From CBDCFV01 sp963664625 (GTDB lineage: Bacteria; Chloroflexota; Dehalococcoidia; Lucifugimonadales; UBA3495): a DNA stretch of 64,000 nucleotides. The stretch is from positions 1,798,001 through 1,862,000 of the forward strand of contig OY761541.1 of the NCBI GenBank assembly GCA_963664625.1, in the 5' to 3' direction. Position 1 is the first letter of the stretch. The number at the start of each line of letters is the position of its first letter. This document shows, piece after piece, positions 8,454 to 17,210 of the stretch. A model generated the notes under the pieces. It saw only the letters and a program-made list of their open reading frames with translations, had not been told where the DNA came from and did not search any database. Position numbers and translations under genes: made by a program.

Positions 8454-9175
8454 TCCCTCCCGGTGATGATGGTGCCAACAGCATCGCCACGAAGTATTCG
8501 GCCCATGCTGCCTTGGTCGTTAATGTCGAAAACAATTATAGGCAGCTTGTTGTCCATACACAAAGATACGGCCGTTGCGTCCATAATTTCCAACCGGCGG
8601 TTCAGGGCGTCCATATAGTCCAGGTTCCCGAACCGGGTGGCCTCGGGGTTTTCGTTGGGGTCGGAATCGTAGACGCCGTCAACATTGTACTTGGCCATCA
8701 AAAGCACTTCGGCGTTGATTTCCAGCGCCCGCAAGGCCGACGCGGTGTCGGTGGTCATAAACGGATTACCGGTGCCGGCAGCGAACAGGACCACCCTGCC
8801 ACGCTCTAAGTGACGTATGGCCCGTCGCCGGATGTAAGGCTCGGCCACTGTCTGCACCGGAAAAGCACTCTGGGTACGGGTGATGATACCCTGCTGTTCC
8901 AAGGCGTCCTGCAAGGCCAGCGCATTGATGATGGTGGCCAGCATTCCGGCGTAGTCGGCGGTGGCCCGGTCCATGCCCCGCGCCTCGGCTGCGGCACCTC
9001 GCCAGATGTTTCCGCCGCCGATGACCACCGCCACCTCGACCCCCAAGTTGTGGACTTCGCCGATCTGCCGCGCAAGGTAGTTCACGGCGGTTGACTCAAT
9101 ACCAAAACTGCCGGAGCCTTTGAGCGACTCCCCGCTTATTTTGAGTAAAACTCTATGGTATCGAGCCTGGGGCAT
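8450..9175 (-). CDS. pyrH: UMP kinase
   Basis: 241 aa. Phosphorylates UMP to UDP in pyrimidine nucleotide synthesis; amino-acid-kinase fold. Starts MPQARYHRVLLKISGESL, then VVIGGGNIWRG and TADYAGMLATIINALAL, all typical, and a GTGNPFMTTDTA loop. It sits between tsf and frr, the classic order in many bacteria. Confidence 0.96.
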   Translation of the reverse strand: MPQARYHRVLLKISGESLKGSGSFGIESTAVNYLARQIGEVHNLGVEVAVVIGGGNIWRGAAAEARGMDRATADYAGMLATIINALALQDALEQQGIITRTQSAFPVQTVAEPYIRRRAIRHLERGRVVLFAAGTGNPFMTTDTASALRALEINAEVLLMAKYNVDGVYDSDPNENPEATRFGNLDYMDALNRRLEIMDATAVSLCMDNKLPIIVFDINDQGSMGRILRGDAVGTIITGRD

Positions 9176-9190
9176 AAGGCCCGTACAGGA

Positions 9191-9694
9191 TTATTCCCCT
9201 AAAGCAAACCTGCTGAATCTTAGAACCCTGATGTTCTCGCCGACCTTCGCCGCCAAGTCCCGGACTTCTTCGGCCACGGAGTTGGAACTGTTCTTGATAA
9301 ACGGTTGTTGAAGCAGGCTTACTTGGGCTACGGGGCGATCATCCCCTTCCTCAATGTCTTTCTCGTCCAAGTACGCCGGGGCCATCGCCGCCACTTGCAT
9401 CGCAATATCGTGGGCCAATGCCTTGAATTCAGGCGTGCGGGCAACGAAGTCGGTCTCGCATCCCAACTCCACCAAGGCGGCCACCCGCCCGCCGGTATGA
9501 ACGTACGCTTCAATGACGCCTTGGTCGGTGGCCCGATCGGTTCGCCTACTGGCTTGGGCGAAACCCTTCTGTCTCAAGGCCTCCGCCGCCTTTTCCAGAT
9601 CGCCCTGGCTGTCCTGCAGGGCCTGCTTGCAGTCCATGATCCCGGCCCCGGTCTGATCACGCAGGGTCCTGATCAGCTCGACAGTGACCTCCAA
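9191..9694 (-). CDS. tsf: Elongation factor Ts, short form
   Basis: 167 aa. Nucleotide exchange factor for EF-Tu. The N-terminal UBA-like domain (LIRTLRDQTGAGIMDCKQAL) and the core ELGCETDFVAR are clear. It is much shorter than the 283-aa E. coli protein and contains only one core subdomain, as in other short-form EF-Ts proteins such as that of Thermus. The coding region is intact, so I do not read this as a truncation. Confidence 0.95.
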   Translation of the reverse strand: MEVTVELIRTLRDQTGAGIMDCKQALQDSQGDLEKAAEALRQKGFAQASRRTDRATDQGVIEAYVHTGGRVAALVELGCETDFVARTPEFKALAHDIAMQVAAMAPAYLDEKDIEEGDDRPVAQVSLLQQPFIKNSSNSVAEEVRDLAAKVGENIRVLRFSRFALGE

Positions 9695-9723
9695 GTGTAT
9701 CCTCCTCCGGCTTATTGCGACTC

Positions 9724-10680
9724 TTAGTCGGCTGTTGGCTCGGTCTCTTCGACGACGGTCCGTTCCAGGGCCGGTATTCTTATCCCGCCCTCGTCGTCCG
9801 ATGTCGTCGGGGCATCTTCACCGCGTCGCAACGCGCCGCTGGCCCACTGTTGAAGGGCTTCTTCCTCTTCTCCGGTCAGCCCCAGGGCCTCCAATTCCGC
9901 TTGTTCCTGAAGTTCCTGTTCCTGTTTCTCCGCCAGCATGGCCGCTTCCCGCTGCGCCTGTCCTTCCAAGATAGCGTTGGCCATTCTGCCGGCGATCAGC
10001 CGTATGGAGCGCACCGCGTCGTCATTGCCGGGAATGGTGTGGGTCACCTTTTCCGGGTCGCAGTCAGTGTCCACAATAGCGAATATTTCTACACCCATCC
10101 GCCGGGCTTCAGCGATGCAGATGTCTTCTTTTCCTATGTCGATGACGAACAGGGCCTTGGGTAGTTCGGTCATGTCCTTCAGCCCGGAGAAATACTTCTC
10201 CAAGCGGTTCAGTTCGTCGCGCCGCCTTACCCCTTCCTTCTTGGGAAGCAACCTGAAATAGCCTTGGTCCCTCTTCTGTTGCAGGTCCAGCATGTGGTTG
10301 ATTCGAGTGCGAATCGTCTTGAAGTTGGTCAATGTGCCGCCAAGCCAGCGTTGGTTGACGTACCACATGTTGCACCGCTCGGCTTCACTCTGCACCACCT
10401 CCTGAGCCTGCCGCTTGGTGCCCACGAAAAGCACCTTGCCGCCGTCGGCAGCCAGTTGCACCATGGCCCGGTAAGCTTCGTTAATCAGGCCAAGGGTCTG
10501 TTGCAGATCGATGATGTGAATGCCGTTGCGCTGGGTGAAGATGTACCGCTTCATCTGCGGGTTCCACCTTCGCGTCTGGTGACCGAAATGCACCCCGGCC
10601 TCCAGAAGGGACTTCATCGTAAGCGGTTCCCTGGCCGGAGCCGGTCGCTCTTCCACCGGAGCCTCTAAACTTTGTACCAT
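9724..10680 (-). CDS. rpsB: 30S ribosomal protein S2
   Basis: 318 aa from the chosen start. S2 signature MKSLLEAGVHFGHQTRRWNP, then YIFTQRNGIHIIDLQQT and the GTKRQAQEVV segment. The acidic, Q/E-rich C-terminal tail of about 60 residues beyond the ribosomal core is longer than in E. coli. The frame is open to an ATG at 10755, but ATG 10680 follows GGCAGGA and fits the family better. First gene of the operon, with a leader of about 150 nt. Confidence 0.94.
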   Translation of the reverse strand: MVQSLEAPVEERPAPAREPLTMKSLLEAGVHFGHQTRRWNPQMKRYIFTQRNGIHIIDLQQTLGLINEAYRAMVQLAADGGKVLFVGTKRQAQEVVQSEAERCNMWYVNQRWLGGTLTNFKTIRTRINHMLDLQQKRDQGYFRLLPKKEGVRRRDELNRLEKYFSGLKDMTELPKALFVIDIGKEDICIAEARRMGVEIFAIVDTDCDPEKVTHTIPGNDDAVRSIRLIAGRMANAILEGQAQREAAMLAEKQEQELQEQAELEALGLTGEEEEALQQWASGALRRGEDAPTTSDDEGGIRIPALERTVVEETEPTAD

Positions 10681-10833
10681 AAATCCTGCCTTTCCTACAT
10701 TTCCTTTGCGTTTGCCGCCCCCACCGGCCCTTGCTTCGGCCGGTAGGTTGTCCATTCTGTCAAGTCAATAGCCACGCTAACCAACTGCCGCTCGAAACAC
10801 CAAATAGGCAGCGGCCACGGCACAGCTTTCGGT
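10681..10833 (-). promoter_or_regulatory. rpsB 5' leader with hairpin
   Basis: About 150 nt between the predicted transcription start and the chosen rpsB start. It includes a 7-bp stem ACCGGCC/GGCCGGT (about 10727-10745) upstream of the Shine-Dalgarno region. S2 autoregulates its own operon in several bacteria through a leader RNA. Whether this leader does so is inference, and I do not recognise the conserved rpsB-leader consensus. Confidence 0.4.
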
Positions 10834-10866
10834 GAACGGAGTATATCATAGGGCTATTCTCCGTTC
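10834..10866. promoter_or_regulatory. Inverted repeat overlapping the rpsB promoter (putative operator)
   Basis: Arms GAACGGAG (10834-10841) and CTCCGTTC (10859-10866) are perfect, and the symmetry continues for most of the adjacent AT-rich bases (TATA versus AATA). One arm lies on the -35 and the other on the -10. No T-run follows, so it is an unlikely terminator. Confidence 0.55.
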
Positions 10867-10868
10867 AA
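10840..10868 (-). promoter_or_regulatory. Promoter of the rpsB-proS operon
   Basis: Minus-strand -35 TTGAAC (10863-10868), 17-bp spacer, -10 TATACT (10840-10845). This is the best sigma-70-like match upstream of rpsB and the only good one before the ten-gene operon. Confidence 0.75.
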
Positions 10869-10916
10869 CGACACCGCTTGGTCGGGTATGAGGACACTTT
10901 TCATGGACGCTTGCGG

Positions 10917-11405
10917 TTAAATGCTCATGGTAAGCCGCCCGCCGTTGAGCAGGACCGCGCCGTATACGCCCGCCAGCAAATCGTCGGACATGATGCCCCA
11001 CCCGCCGGGCAGCTTCTCCAAGCGCCGTATGGGCCAAGGCTTCACAATGTCCAGCAAGCGGAAGCAAACGAAGGCCGCCGCTATCCATGGCAAGGTCTTG
11101 GGCAACAGCAGGCAGGTAACCCAGACACCAACGAATTCATCCCAAACGGCCCTCTTAGGGTCCGGGTCGTCATCGGTGACCAACGACCCGGTGGCCCACA
11201 CACCGACGAAAAACCCAGCTCCGGCCAAGAAAAACAGGGCAGGAGAACTCCCCTCAAATGGAGCGGCGTAATATATCGCCAGCGCAACCAAGCTCCCCGC
11301 CGTTGCCGGGGCCACCGGGAAAAATCCAGACCCTAAGCCGGTGCCCATAAGCCAACCCAGCCGTGACAGGGCGCCCTGCGCCAAGAGAATCGCTCGGCTA
11401 CCCAT
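10917..11405 (-). CDS. pgpA: Phosphatidylglycerophosphatase A
   Basis: 162 aa, four membrane segments. Dephosphorylates phosphatidylglycerol phosphate. Recognised from GTGLGSGFFPVAPATAGSL, DEFVGVWV and the RLLDIVKPWPI segment. The start at 11405 overlaps the preceding metalloprotease gene by eight bases, so translation is coupled. It ends about 50 bases from the rpsB promoter. Confidence 0.92.
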   Translation of the reverse strand: MGSRAILLAQGALSRLGWLMGTGLGSGFFPVAPATAGSLVALAIYYAAPFEGSSPALFFLAGAGFFVGVWATGSLVTDDDPDPKRAVWDEFVGVWVTCLLLPKTLPWIAAAFVCFRLLDIVKPWPIRRLEKLPGGWGIMSDDLLAGVYGAVLLNGGRLTMSI

Positions 11406-11766
11406 AACCCAGGCGGTGCAGGTCTTCCTCGGTCATGCCCAAGTAGTGGCCGATCTCGTGCAACAGGGTTATGCGAATTTCCTTCTCCGCTTCTTCCTCG
11501 GAATGACAGCTTTGCATGATCGGCTGGCGGAAGATGGTGATGCAGTCCGGCAGGGGCGGCTCCGGCCCCTCCCGGTCGATCAATGGGACTCCGGTATACA
11601 GTCCGAAAAGCGTCTGCCCTTCGCCGACCGCCTCCAAGTCTTCCGGGCTGGGCCATTCCTCGACCAGAATGTCCAGGTTGCGCAGGGCCCGCTTCATTGA
11701 CGGCGGCACCTCCCGGTAGGCACGGCGCACCAAGCTGAGGAACTTGCGTTCGGAAAGATAGATCAC
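11398..11766 (-). CDS. Metallopeptidase family protein (zincin-like, PF06262 type)
   Basis: 122 aa. Minimal zinc metalloprotease fold with a C-terminal HEIGHYLGM (HExxH) after ITLLHE. An SFxxLV-type N-terminus and LVEEWPSPEDL are typical of this small conserved family, whose substrate is unknown. The ATG overlaps the nfo stop (ATGA) and its 3' end overlaps pgpA, giving a three-gene coupled unit. Confidence 0.82.
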   Translation of the reverse strand: MIYLSERKFLSLVRRAYREVPPSMKRALRNLDILVEEWPSPEDLEAVGEGQTLFGLYTGVPLIDREGPEPPLPDCITIFRQPIMQSCHSEEEAEKEIRITLLHEIGHYLGMTEEDLHRLGYG

Positions 11767-12620
11767 TTGTCGGCGCCGACCTGCTGCCGGATGGTTTTCA
11801 GTATGTCTATATTCCGTTGGTCCGGCCCCTTGCCCTCGAACCCCGGCACTTCCAACAGGAACGGCACGTCACGAAAGGCCGGATGCCCCATTATAGTGGC
11901 GAAGCCGGACTCTCCGATGAATCCCTCGCCGATGTTGTCGTGCCGGTCTACGCCGGAACCGCAGGGGCGCTTGGAGTCGTTGGCGTGGACCGCCGCCAAC
12001 CGGTCCTTTCCGATGGTGTCTTCAAACTCAGTGATCATCGCCTCGATTCCCGGCGTGGTGGCCAGGTCGTAGCCGGCGGCGAAACTGTGTTGGGTGTCCA
12101 GGCACACCTTCAGCCTTGGACTGCCCACCGCCTCTATGATGCGCCCCAACTCCTCGAATTTCGCTCCTATGTGCTCACCCATCCCGGCCATATTCTCCAC
12201 TGCCAGACTGGGCCCCTCGGGAGAGTCGTCCAGCACCCGCTTCAACGCGCTTACGACCTGATCGAAGATGGCATCGTAGCCCGCTCCCTTGTGGCTGCCG
12301 GGGTGAAATATGACAGCGTTCGCCCCAATGTCGGCAGCGAGCTTCATGTAGTTGGTAAGGGACTGCACTCCCTTTTCCAGGTTGGCCGGGTTGGGCGTCC
12401 CCAGGTTGATGAGGTAAATGGCGTGAAGGAACGCCGGGCCTATGCCCGCCTCCGCGGAGGCTGTTCGAAAGGCCTCTACTTCCTTCTCCGGCACCGACTT
12501 GAACGCCCAGCCCTGGGGTGACGATCCGAATATTTGCAGGGTCTCACAACCAATGTCGGCGGCCCGCGCCACGGACTTGCTGATCCCGCCGGCGCTGGAT
12601 ACGTGAGCTCCTATTTTCAT
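11763..12620 (-). CDS. nfo: Deoxyribonuclease IV (AP endonuclease)
   Basis: 285 aa TIM-barrel enzyme that incises DNA at abasic sites in base-excision repair. Starts MKIGAHVSSAGG; contains LQIFGSSPQGW, HAIYLINLGTPN, the zinc-ligand segments VIFHPGSH, LAVENMAG and VCLDTQHSFAAGYD, and HANDSK. The longer frame opens at 12650, but ATG 12620 follows GGAGG and matches the family N-terminus. Confidence 0.95.
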   Translation of the reverse strand: MKIGAHVSSAGGISKSVARAADIGCETLQIFGSSPQGWAFKSVPEKEVEAFRTASAEAGIGPAFLHAIYLINLGTPNPANLEKGVQSLTNYMKLAADIGANAVIFHPGSHKGAGYDAIFDQVVSALKRVLDDSPEGPSLAVENMAGMGEHIGAKFEELGRIIEAVGSPRLKVCLDTQHSFAAGYDLATTPGIEAMITEFEDTIGKDRLAAVHANDSKRPCGSGVDRHDNIGEGFIGESGFATIMGHPAFRDVPFLLEVPGFEGKGPDQRNIDILKTIRQQVGADK

Positions 12621-12825
12621 GTGCGGCCCTCCTTGTCGGCTGTTGTCCAAACCCCATCATTATACCCGGCTGAGCTTTCATGGATGACAGTATCTCGTTG
12701 ACATATCTTCCGTGCTTTTCGTAGCATCAGGCGTGATGGGGCAATCATCAAACAGATCACCTTGCACATAAGTTAACGATGATCTGTTAACGGATAAATG
12801 GATAGCGGAGAAATCGTATAACGAT

Positions 12826-13233
12826 TTGAAGGTATTAGCTCGCTGTAAGAACTGGTTATCATCGAATTTTGAACTACACGAATCGAGATTATCCGGTCTT
12901 GGATTAGGCATTGCCTATGTCGTTAGTCTTGTCGTTTTTCTATTGACCTGTGATAATCAATTTGTCTTAGACACTCTGGCAAATATTGTCAGCGTCTCAG
13001 CCGGGATAGGACTATTTGCCGGATTTCTCATAGAGGTTATTGGGATGATTATAGCGGCGGCCATGAGGAAGAACGCTCTCAAGAATGCTCTTGAGGATGA
13101 AAGAAACGCCTTCAAGAAAGAGCTGGACTCGAAGGGCATCCCATACACAGTGGATGCAACTGGTGCTGTCCGCATAACTGACATCCCGAGACGGCGAAGA
13201 CGGATAAGACGAACCGCTAGGCCTACGTCTTAA
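12826..13233 (+). CDS. Hypothetical two-helix membrane protein
   Basis: 135 aa from a TTG start, function not recognised. Two membrane helices (about 24-42 and 50-76), then a charged helix (KNALKNALEDERNAFKKEL) and a basic C-terminus ending RRRRRIRRTARP. Base composition is clearly AT-richer than the flanking genes, suggesting a foreign or fast-evolving gene. The start is uncertain: the frame is open from 12772 and GGAG lies 15 bases before the TTG. A rho-independent terminator follows, supporting expression. Confidence 0.55.
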   Translation: MKVLARCKNWLSSNFELHESRLSGLGLGIAYVVSLVVFLLTCDNQFVLDTLANIVSVSAGIGLFAGFLIEVIGMIIAAAMRKNALKNALEDERNAFKKELDSKGIPYTVDATGAVRITDIPRRRRRIRRTARPTS

Positions 13234-13262
13234 CCCAAATTTGAAACCCTAGTCCACAACAA

Positions 13263-13294
13263 ACACCCCGACACCATTGGGGTGTTTTCTCTTT
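13263..13294 (+). terminator. Rho-independent terminator
   Basis: Stem ACACCCC (13263-13269) / GGGGTGT (13279-13285) with a nine-base loop, followed by a T-rich run. It closes the small membrane gene that ends at 13233. Confidence 0.8.
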
Positions 13295-13340
13295 TATGTT
13301 GTTGGCTCCAACGGAGACGAATCGAATATAATCCCCAATC

Positions 13341-14372
13341 ATGCGCGCACTGGTCCTGGAACAGCCCGGCAGACCCCCGGTCCTGGCGGTCAGGCATATC
13401 CCCACGCCAGCCCCTGGCCCCCATGGCGTGCTGGTCGAGGTGGCAGCGTGCGGGTTCTGCCACCATGACCTGCTGGTGATGGCCGGAGTTCTCCGTCGCG
13501 GCGTAAAGCCCGGTGTCGTCCTGGGTCACGAAATTGCCGGCGTTGTGGCCGATACGGGAGCGTCCGTAACCGGCTTCCGCCCCGGCGACCACGTGGTGAC
13601 ACTCTTGACCGACGCCTGCGGCCGATGCGACCGGTGCCGCTCCGGCAGAGAGCATCGCTGCCGGCACGGCAGAGGGATAGGGCACTCCAGGGACGGAGGA
13701 TTCGCCGAGTACGTTGCTGTGTCCGAGTCCAGCTTGGTGAAAATCTCTCCGGAATTGGACCTGGCGCAGGCTACCCTGTTTGCCTGCCCCATGGGGGTTG
13801 CTCTGCGCGGCCTCCAGGAAACCGCCCAAACCCAGCCTGGCGATACTACCGTGGTAACCGGAGCGGGGGGCGGGCTGGGGATCCATGCGCTGCAAATTGC
13901 CGCAGACTTGGGCAGCAGGGTGCTGGCCGTCACCACATCCCCACACAAGCTGGGATATTTCGCCCCCTTGGGTGCCGAGGAGATACTGCACTCGGACGAG
14001 TTGGACTTCAGCGAGTTGGTCTTGGCCTTGACCGAAGACCGCGGCGCCGAAGTGGTGCTGGATACGGTGGGATCGGCCCTGTTCCCGTCGACTTGGCGGA
14101 GCTTGGCCCAGTTCGGGCGCTTGGTGCTGTTGGGGGAGGTGGCCGGCCGGCCCGTGGAGTTGAATCTCGCCGAAGTGATTTTCCGCGACGCCCAAGTGCT
14201 GGGGTCGTCCGGCGTGTCCCGCGGCGAGGTGGCGCAGATCGCGGATATGGTAGCCAGCGGCAGCGTCACTCCGATAGTCGCCGATACCCTGCCGCTGGAA
14301 GAGGCCGGCGCCGCGTTCCAACTCCTGGCCGGCAGAAAGGTGCTGGGCCGGCTGGTCCTTACCGCCCGATAA
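13341..14372 (+). CDS. Zinc-dependent alcohol dehydrogenase (MDR superfamily)
   Basis: 343 aa. Catalytic-zinc region CGFCHHD (C40) and GHE (H63, E64). The structural-zinc quartet C93, C96, C99, C107 has the classic spacing. The nucleotide fold carries GAGGGLG near residue 176. Oxidises or reduces alcohols, aldehydes or enoyl compounds with NAD(P)H; the substrate cannot be told. Its 3' end overlaps secF by 14 bases, tail to tail. Confidence 0.88.
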   Translation: MRALVLEQPGRPPVLAVRHIPTPAPGPHGVLVEVAACGFCHHDLLVMAGVLRRGVKPGVVLGHEIAGVVADTGASVTGFRPGDHVVTLLTDACGRCDRCRSGREHRCRHGRGIGHSRDGGFAEYVAVSESSLVKISPELDLAQATLFACPMGVALRGLQETAQTQPGDTTVVTGAGGGLGIHALQIAADLGSRVLAVTTSPHKLGYFAPLGAEEILHSDELDFSELVLALTEDRGAEVVLDTVGSALFPSTWRSLAQFGRLVLLGEVAGRPVELNLAEVIFRDAQVLGSSGVSRGEVAQIADMVASGSVTPIVADTLPLEEAGAAFQLLAGRKVLGRLVLTAR

Positions 14373-15351
14373 GGCTCATCAACGAGGCAGCCGCCGTGGT
14401 CGATGCCCTGCGGCCCCTGCCTATCACCCTTCCGATTTCGCCCCGTTCCCAGATGACGATGAACTGGCTGGCGATGAATATGGAGCTGTAGGTCCCGACC
14501 ACCGCTCCGACCGCCACCACCAGCAGCAGTTCCCTGATGCTGGGGCCGCCGATCAGCAGCAGCGCCAGCAGCACGAACAGGGTGGTGAAGCTGGTGTTGA
14601 GGGAACGACCTATGGTGTCCGTGATGCTCAGATTGACAATGGACTCCAAGGCCCGGTCCGGGTAGCGGATCACATTCTCCCTGATCCTGTCAAACACCAC
14701 GATGGTGTCGTTGACGCTGTAACCCGCCACTATCAGGATGCCGACGATGAACATGGAGTTGACTTCCATGTTGATGACCTTCCCCAGGATGGAAAAGATA
14801 CCGAGGACGAACACCACATCGTGCACCAAGGCCAGGATCGCGCTGACCCCGTACCGGTACGACTTGGGAACCCTGCGGAAGGCATACCAGACGTACAGAA
14901 GTATAAACACCGAGGCTGCCAGCACCGAGTAAAAAGCGTTCACCACGGTCTCACCGGCCACGATGGGCGAGACCGAGTCGAACTTGACCTTCTCCCGTTC
15001 CAGCCCCAGCGACTCCTCCAGGTCCAACTCTATCCGCTCCCGTTCCGACAACTCGTCGCCGAAAGCCTCTTGCAGTTGCTTGGTGCGGATGAAGTATGAG
15101 CTACCCCCGACCTGTTGAATCAACGCTTCCGGATGGCCCAGCAACTCCATGCGGTCCTGAATCTGTTGTTCCGTAACCGGCGAGGCGAAGGACACCTGCA
15201 ATACGGCCCCGCTGGTGAAGTCGATCCCCGGATTTAACCCCGAATCACCGGAGGCCCACCCCGGCGGCATGATCATGGACAACAGGCCCGGAAGAATCAG
15301 CAGGCCCGAAAACAGGAAGTACCAACCCCGTTTGGCGACTATATCCAACAC
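14359..15351 (-). CDS. secF: Protein translocase subunit SecF
   Basis: 330 aa, six membrane helices and a periplasmic P1-like domain. RND-family helper that with SecD and the proton-motive force drives late steps of Sec export. Contains the family segments GIDFTSGAVLQV, SILGKVINMEVNSMFIVGILIVAGYSVNDTIVVFDRIRE and the FVLLALLLIGG helix. It starts 2 bases after secD and converges on the alcohol dehydrogenase. Confidence 0.95.
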   Translation of the reverse strand: MLDIVAKRGWYFLFSGLLILPGLLSMIMPPGWASGDSGLNPGIDFTSGAVLQVSFASPVTEQQIQDRMELLGHPEALIQQVGGSSYFIRTKQLQEAFGDELSERERIELDLEESLGLEREKVKFDSVSPIVAGETVVNAFYSVLAASVFILLYVWYAFRRVPKSYRYGVSAILALVHDVVFVLGIFSILGKVINMEVNSMFIVGILIVAGYSVNDTIVVFDRIRENVIRYPDRALESIVNLSITDTIGRSLNTSFTTLFVLLALLLIGGPSIRELLLVVAVGAVVGTYSSIFIASQFIVIWERGEIGRVIGRGRRASTTAAASLMSLIGR

Positions 15352-15353
15352 CG

Positions 15354-17207
15354 CTACACCCTCCGTGCCGTCGCGCCGCCGGAGCGTTGCAACCGTTCCG
15401 GCGTGAAGAGGTTAATCCGCCGGCTGAAGCCGACCCATGCCAACAACTGGAGCAGGTTGCGGCTCACCACTACGGCGGTGAACATGCTGACGATAACACC
15501 TATGCCCAAGCTTATGGCGAAGCCTGTGATCAACCCGCCTCCCAGTCGGTCACCGAACCAGATGAGCACGCCGCAGGTGATGAGCGTGGAAACGTTTCCG
15601 TCCCGGATCGCGGGCCAAGCCCGGTTGAACCCCACCTCCATTGCCGACGCCAGCGTCCGGCCAATGCGCACTTCCTCTTTCATGCGCTCGAAAATCAGGA
15701 CATTGGCGTCCACTGCCATACCGACGGACAGGATGAATCCCCCGATGTGGGAAAGGGTGAGGGTAATCGGCACCAGCTTGAACACCGCCAAAGCCAGGAG
15801 CGCATACACTATCAGGGCTACCGCGGCCACTATTCCAGCCATACGGTAGTAGGCTACCATGAATATCATGACCAAGCCCAAGCCCACGATGCCGGCGTAC
15901 AGGCTCTGCTTCAGGGACTCGGACCCCAGCAAGGCGGCTACGTCGCTCTCCTGGATAATGTTGAGCGGCACCGGCAAGCGCCCGGACTCAAGCTGGATGG
16001 CCAACCGGCGCGCCTCCTCCCTGGTGAAGGGGTCGAAGGTGCCCCCGCTGATCTGGCTACGTCCGTCACGAATCCATGCGCGGGCAACGGGAGCCAACAG
16101 TTCCTCATCGTCCAGGATGACCGCAATTCGCTTGGTCTGCACACCCACGATACGGCGGGTGAGTTCACCGAAAATATCGGCTCCCTCGTCGTTGAAAGCG
16201 ATATTGATTACCCAGCCCGGCTCGATTTCAGACGTGGCGGCATAGGCGCTCTCCAGGTCATCTCCGGTCAGACCAATGTCAGCGTCGTCATAGACCAAGC
16301 AGGTCTGATCGGTGCAGGTGCGCTCCTTGAACTCCAGCCTCGCCGTCTGCCCGATCAGCGCCTTGGCTTCGTCTATGCCGCTGGTGACTCGGAAAGACTC
16401 GATGGCCACCGACAACTCCCCCTCCAGCCTTTCCCGAAGCCGTTCCTGCTTTACCGTCCCGATGGTGTCGGTCTTGAGCCTGAATGTCCGAGCGTCCTCC
16501 TGGTCCAACGAGATGTTGCCCAAGTCCAGCGGCAGGATAGCTGTTCGCAACGCCACCGGGTCCACCGACTCGCTGAAAGTGACCCGGGTAATGGAACCGC
16601 TGGCGCCGGGAAGTTGAACGATAATCCGGTCCTCGCCCAACCGTTGGATAATGGGCTCTTCAGTGCCGAAGAGGTTCACCCGCCGGTTGATAATATCCAG
16701 CACGCCCTCCATCTGGTCCGCCGTTGGGGGAGGAGTGTCGGTAACCGTAAAGGTCTCGATACCGCCAATTTCCTCTTCCAGGGCAGTCTCCAGATTGGTC
16801 CGGGTGTCAAAGTCCAACAACTCGGTACTTATCTGGAAGGCGTTGCTGCCCGTGGATACCACTGATGGGAAAATATCCACCCCTTCGGCGGCATCTATTA
16901 TGTCCTCCGGCGTAACGGACTCACTGAAGACCACGTCTATCTTGGTCCCTGTCTCGGCTTGGTACACCAAGTGCCCGCCGCCCCGCAGGTCCAGGCCCAA
17001 CTTCAGGCCCAAAGGTCCGGTGCCGCCCCGCTCCAGGTTGATACCCGCAAATTGCAGATTGACCTCTCTGAAAGCCAGGGCTGCGAACGCGACACCCAGG
17101 ATTATCAACACGAAGACCGACAAGCGGATGCTCCGCTCGCGAGTGGAAGGGGGAAACAGCAGCCAGAGGATTGAACCGAAGACTCCCCCTAAGACCTTAG
17201 ACGCCAC
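15354..17207 (-). CDS. secD: Protein translocase subunit SecD
   Basis: 617 aa. Signature GLKLGLDLRGGGHLVYQ after the first helix, then two large extracytoplasmic domains (P1 with ILDIINRRVNLFGTEEP). The membrane half carries GFILSVGMAVDANVLIFERMKEE. Works with SecF in protein export. It follows the CCA/HD gene by 3 bases, so the three genes form an operon. Confidence 0.96.
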   Translation of the reverse strand: MASKVLGGVFGSILWLLFPPSTRERSIRLSVFVLIILGVAFAALAFREVNLQFAGINLERGGTGPLGLKLGLDLRGGGHLVYQAETGTKIDVVFSESVTPEDIIDAAEGVDIFPSVVSTGSNAFQISTELLDFDTRTNLETALEEEIGGIETFTVTDTPPPTADQMEGVLDIINRRVNLFGTEEPIIQRLGEDRIIVQLPGASGSITRVTFSESVDPVALRTAILPLDLGNISLDQEDARTFRLKTDTIGTVKQERLRERLEGELSVAIESFRVTSGIDEAKALIGQTARLEFKERTCTDQTCLVYDDADIGLTGDDLESAYAATSEIEPGWVINIAFNDEGADIFGELTRRIVGVQTKRIAVILDDEELLAPVARAWIRDGRSQISGGTFDPFTREEARRLAIQLESGRLPVPLNIIQESDVAALLGSESLKQSLYAGIVGLGLVMIFMVAYYRMAGIVAAVALIVYALLALAVFKLVPITLTLSHIGGFILSVGMAVDANVLIFERMKEEVRIGRTLASAMEVGFNRAWPAIRDGNVSTLITCGVLIWFGDRLGGGLITGFAISLGIGVIVSMFTAVVVSRNLLQLLAWVGFSRRINLFTPERLQRSGGATARRV

Positions 17208-17210
17208 TGA

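Noticed and set aside
12678..12911. 77-aa minus-strand open frame
   Set aside because: Overlaps the start of the plus-strand membrane gene, has no ribosome-binding site and no recognisable features.
13230..14321. 363-aa open frame antisense to the alcohol dehydrogenase
   Set aside because: Opposite-strand shadow of a gene with intact zinc motifs, and it runs through the terminator at 13263.
15387..16865. 492-aa plus-strand open frame
   Set aside because: Antisense to secD, with no recognisable domain and H/Q/G-rich composition as expected from a shadow.
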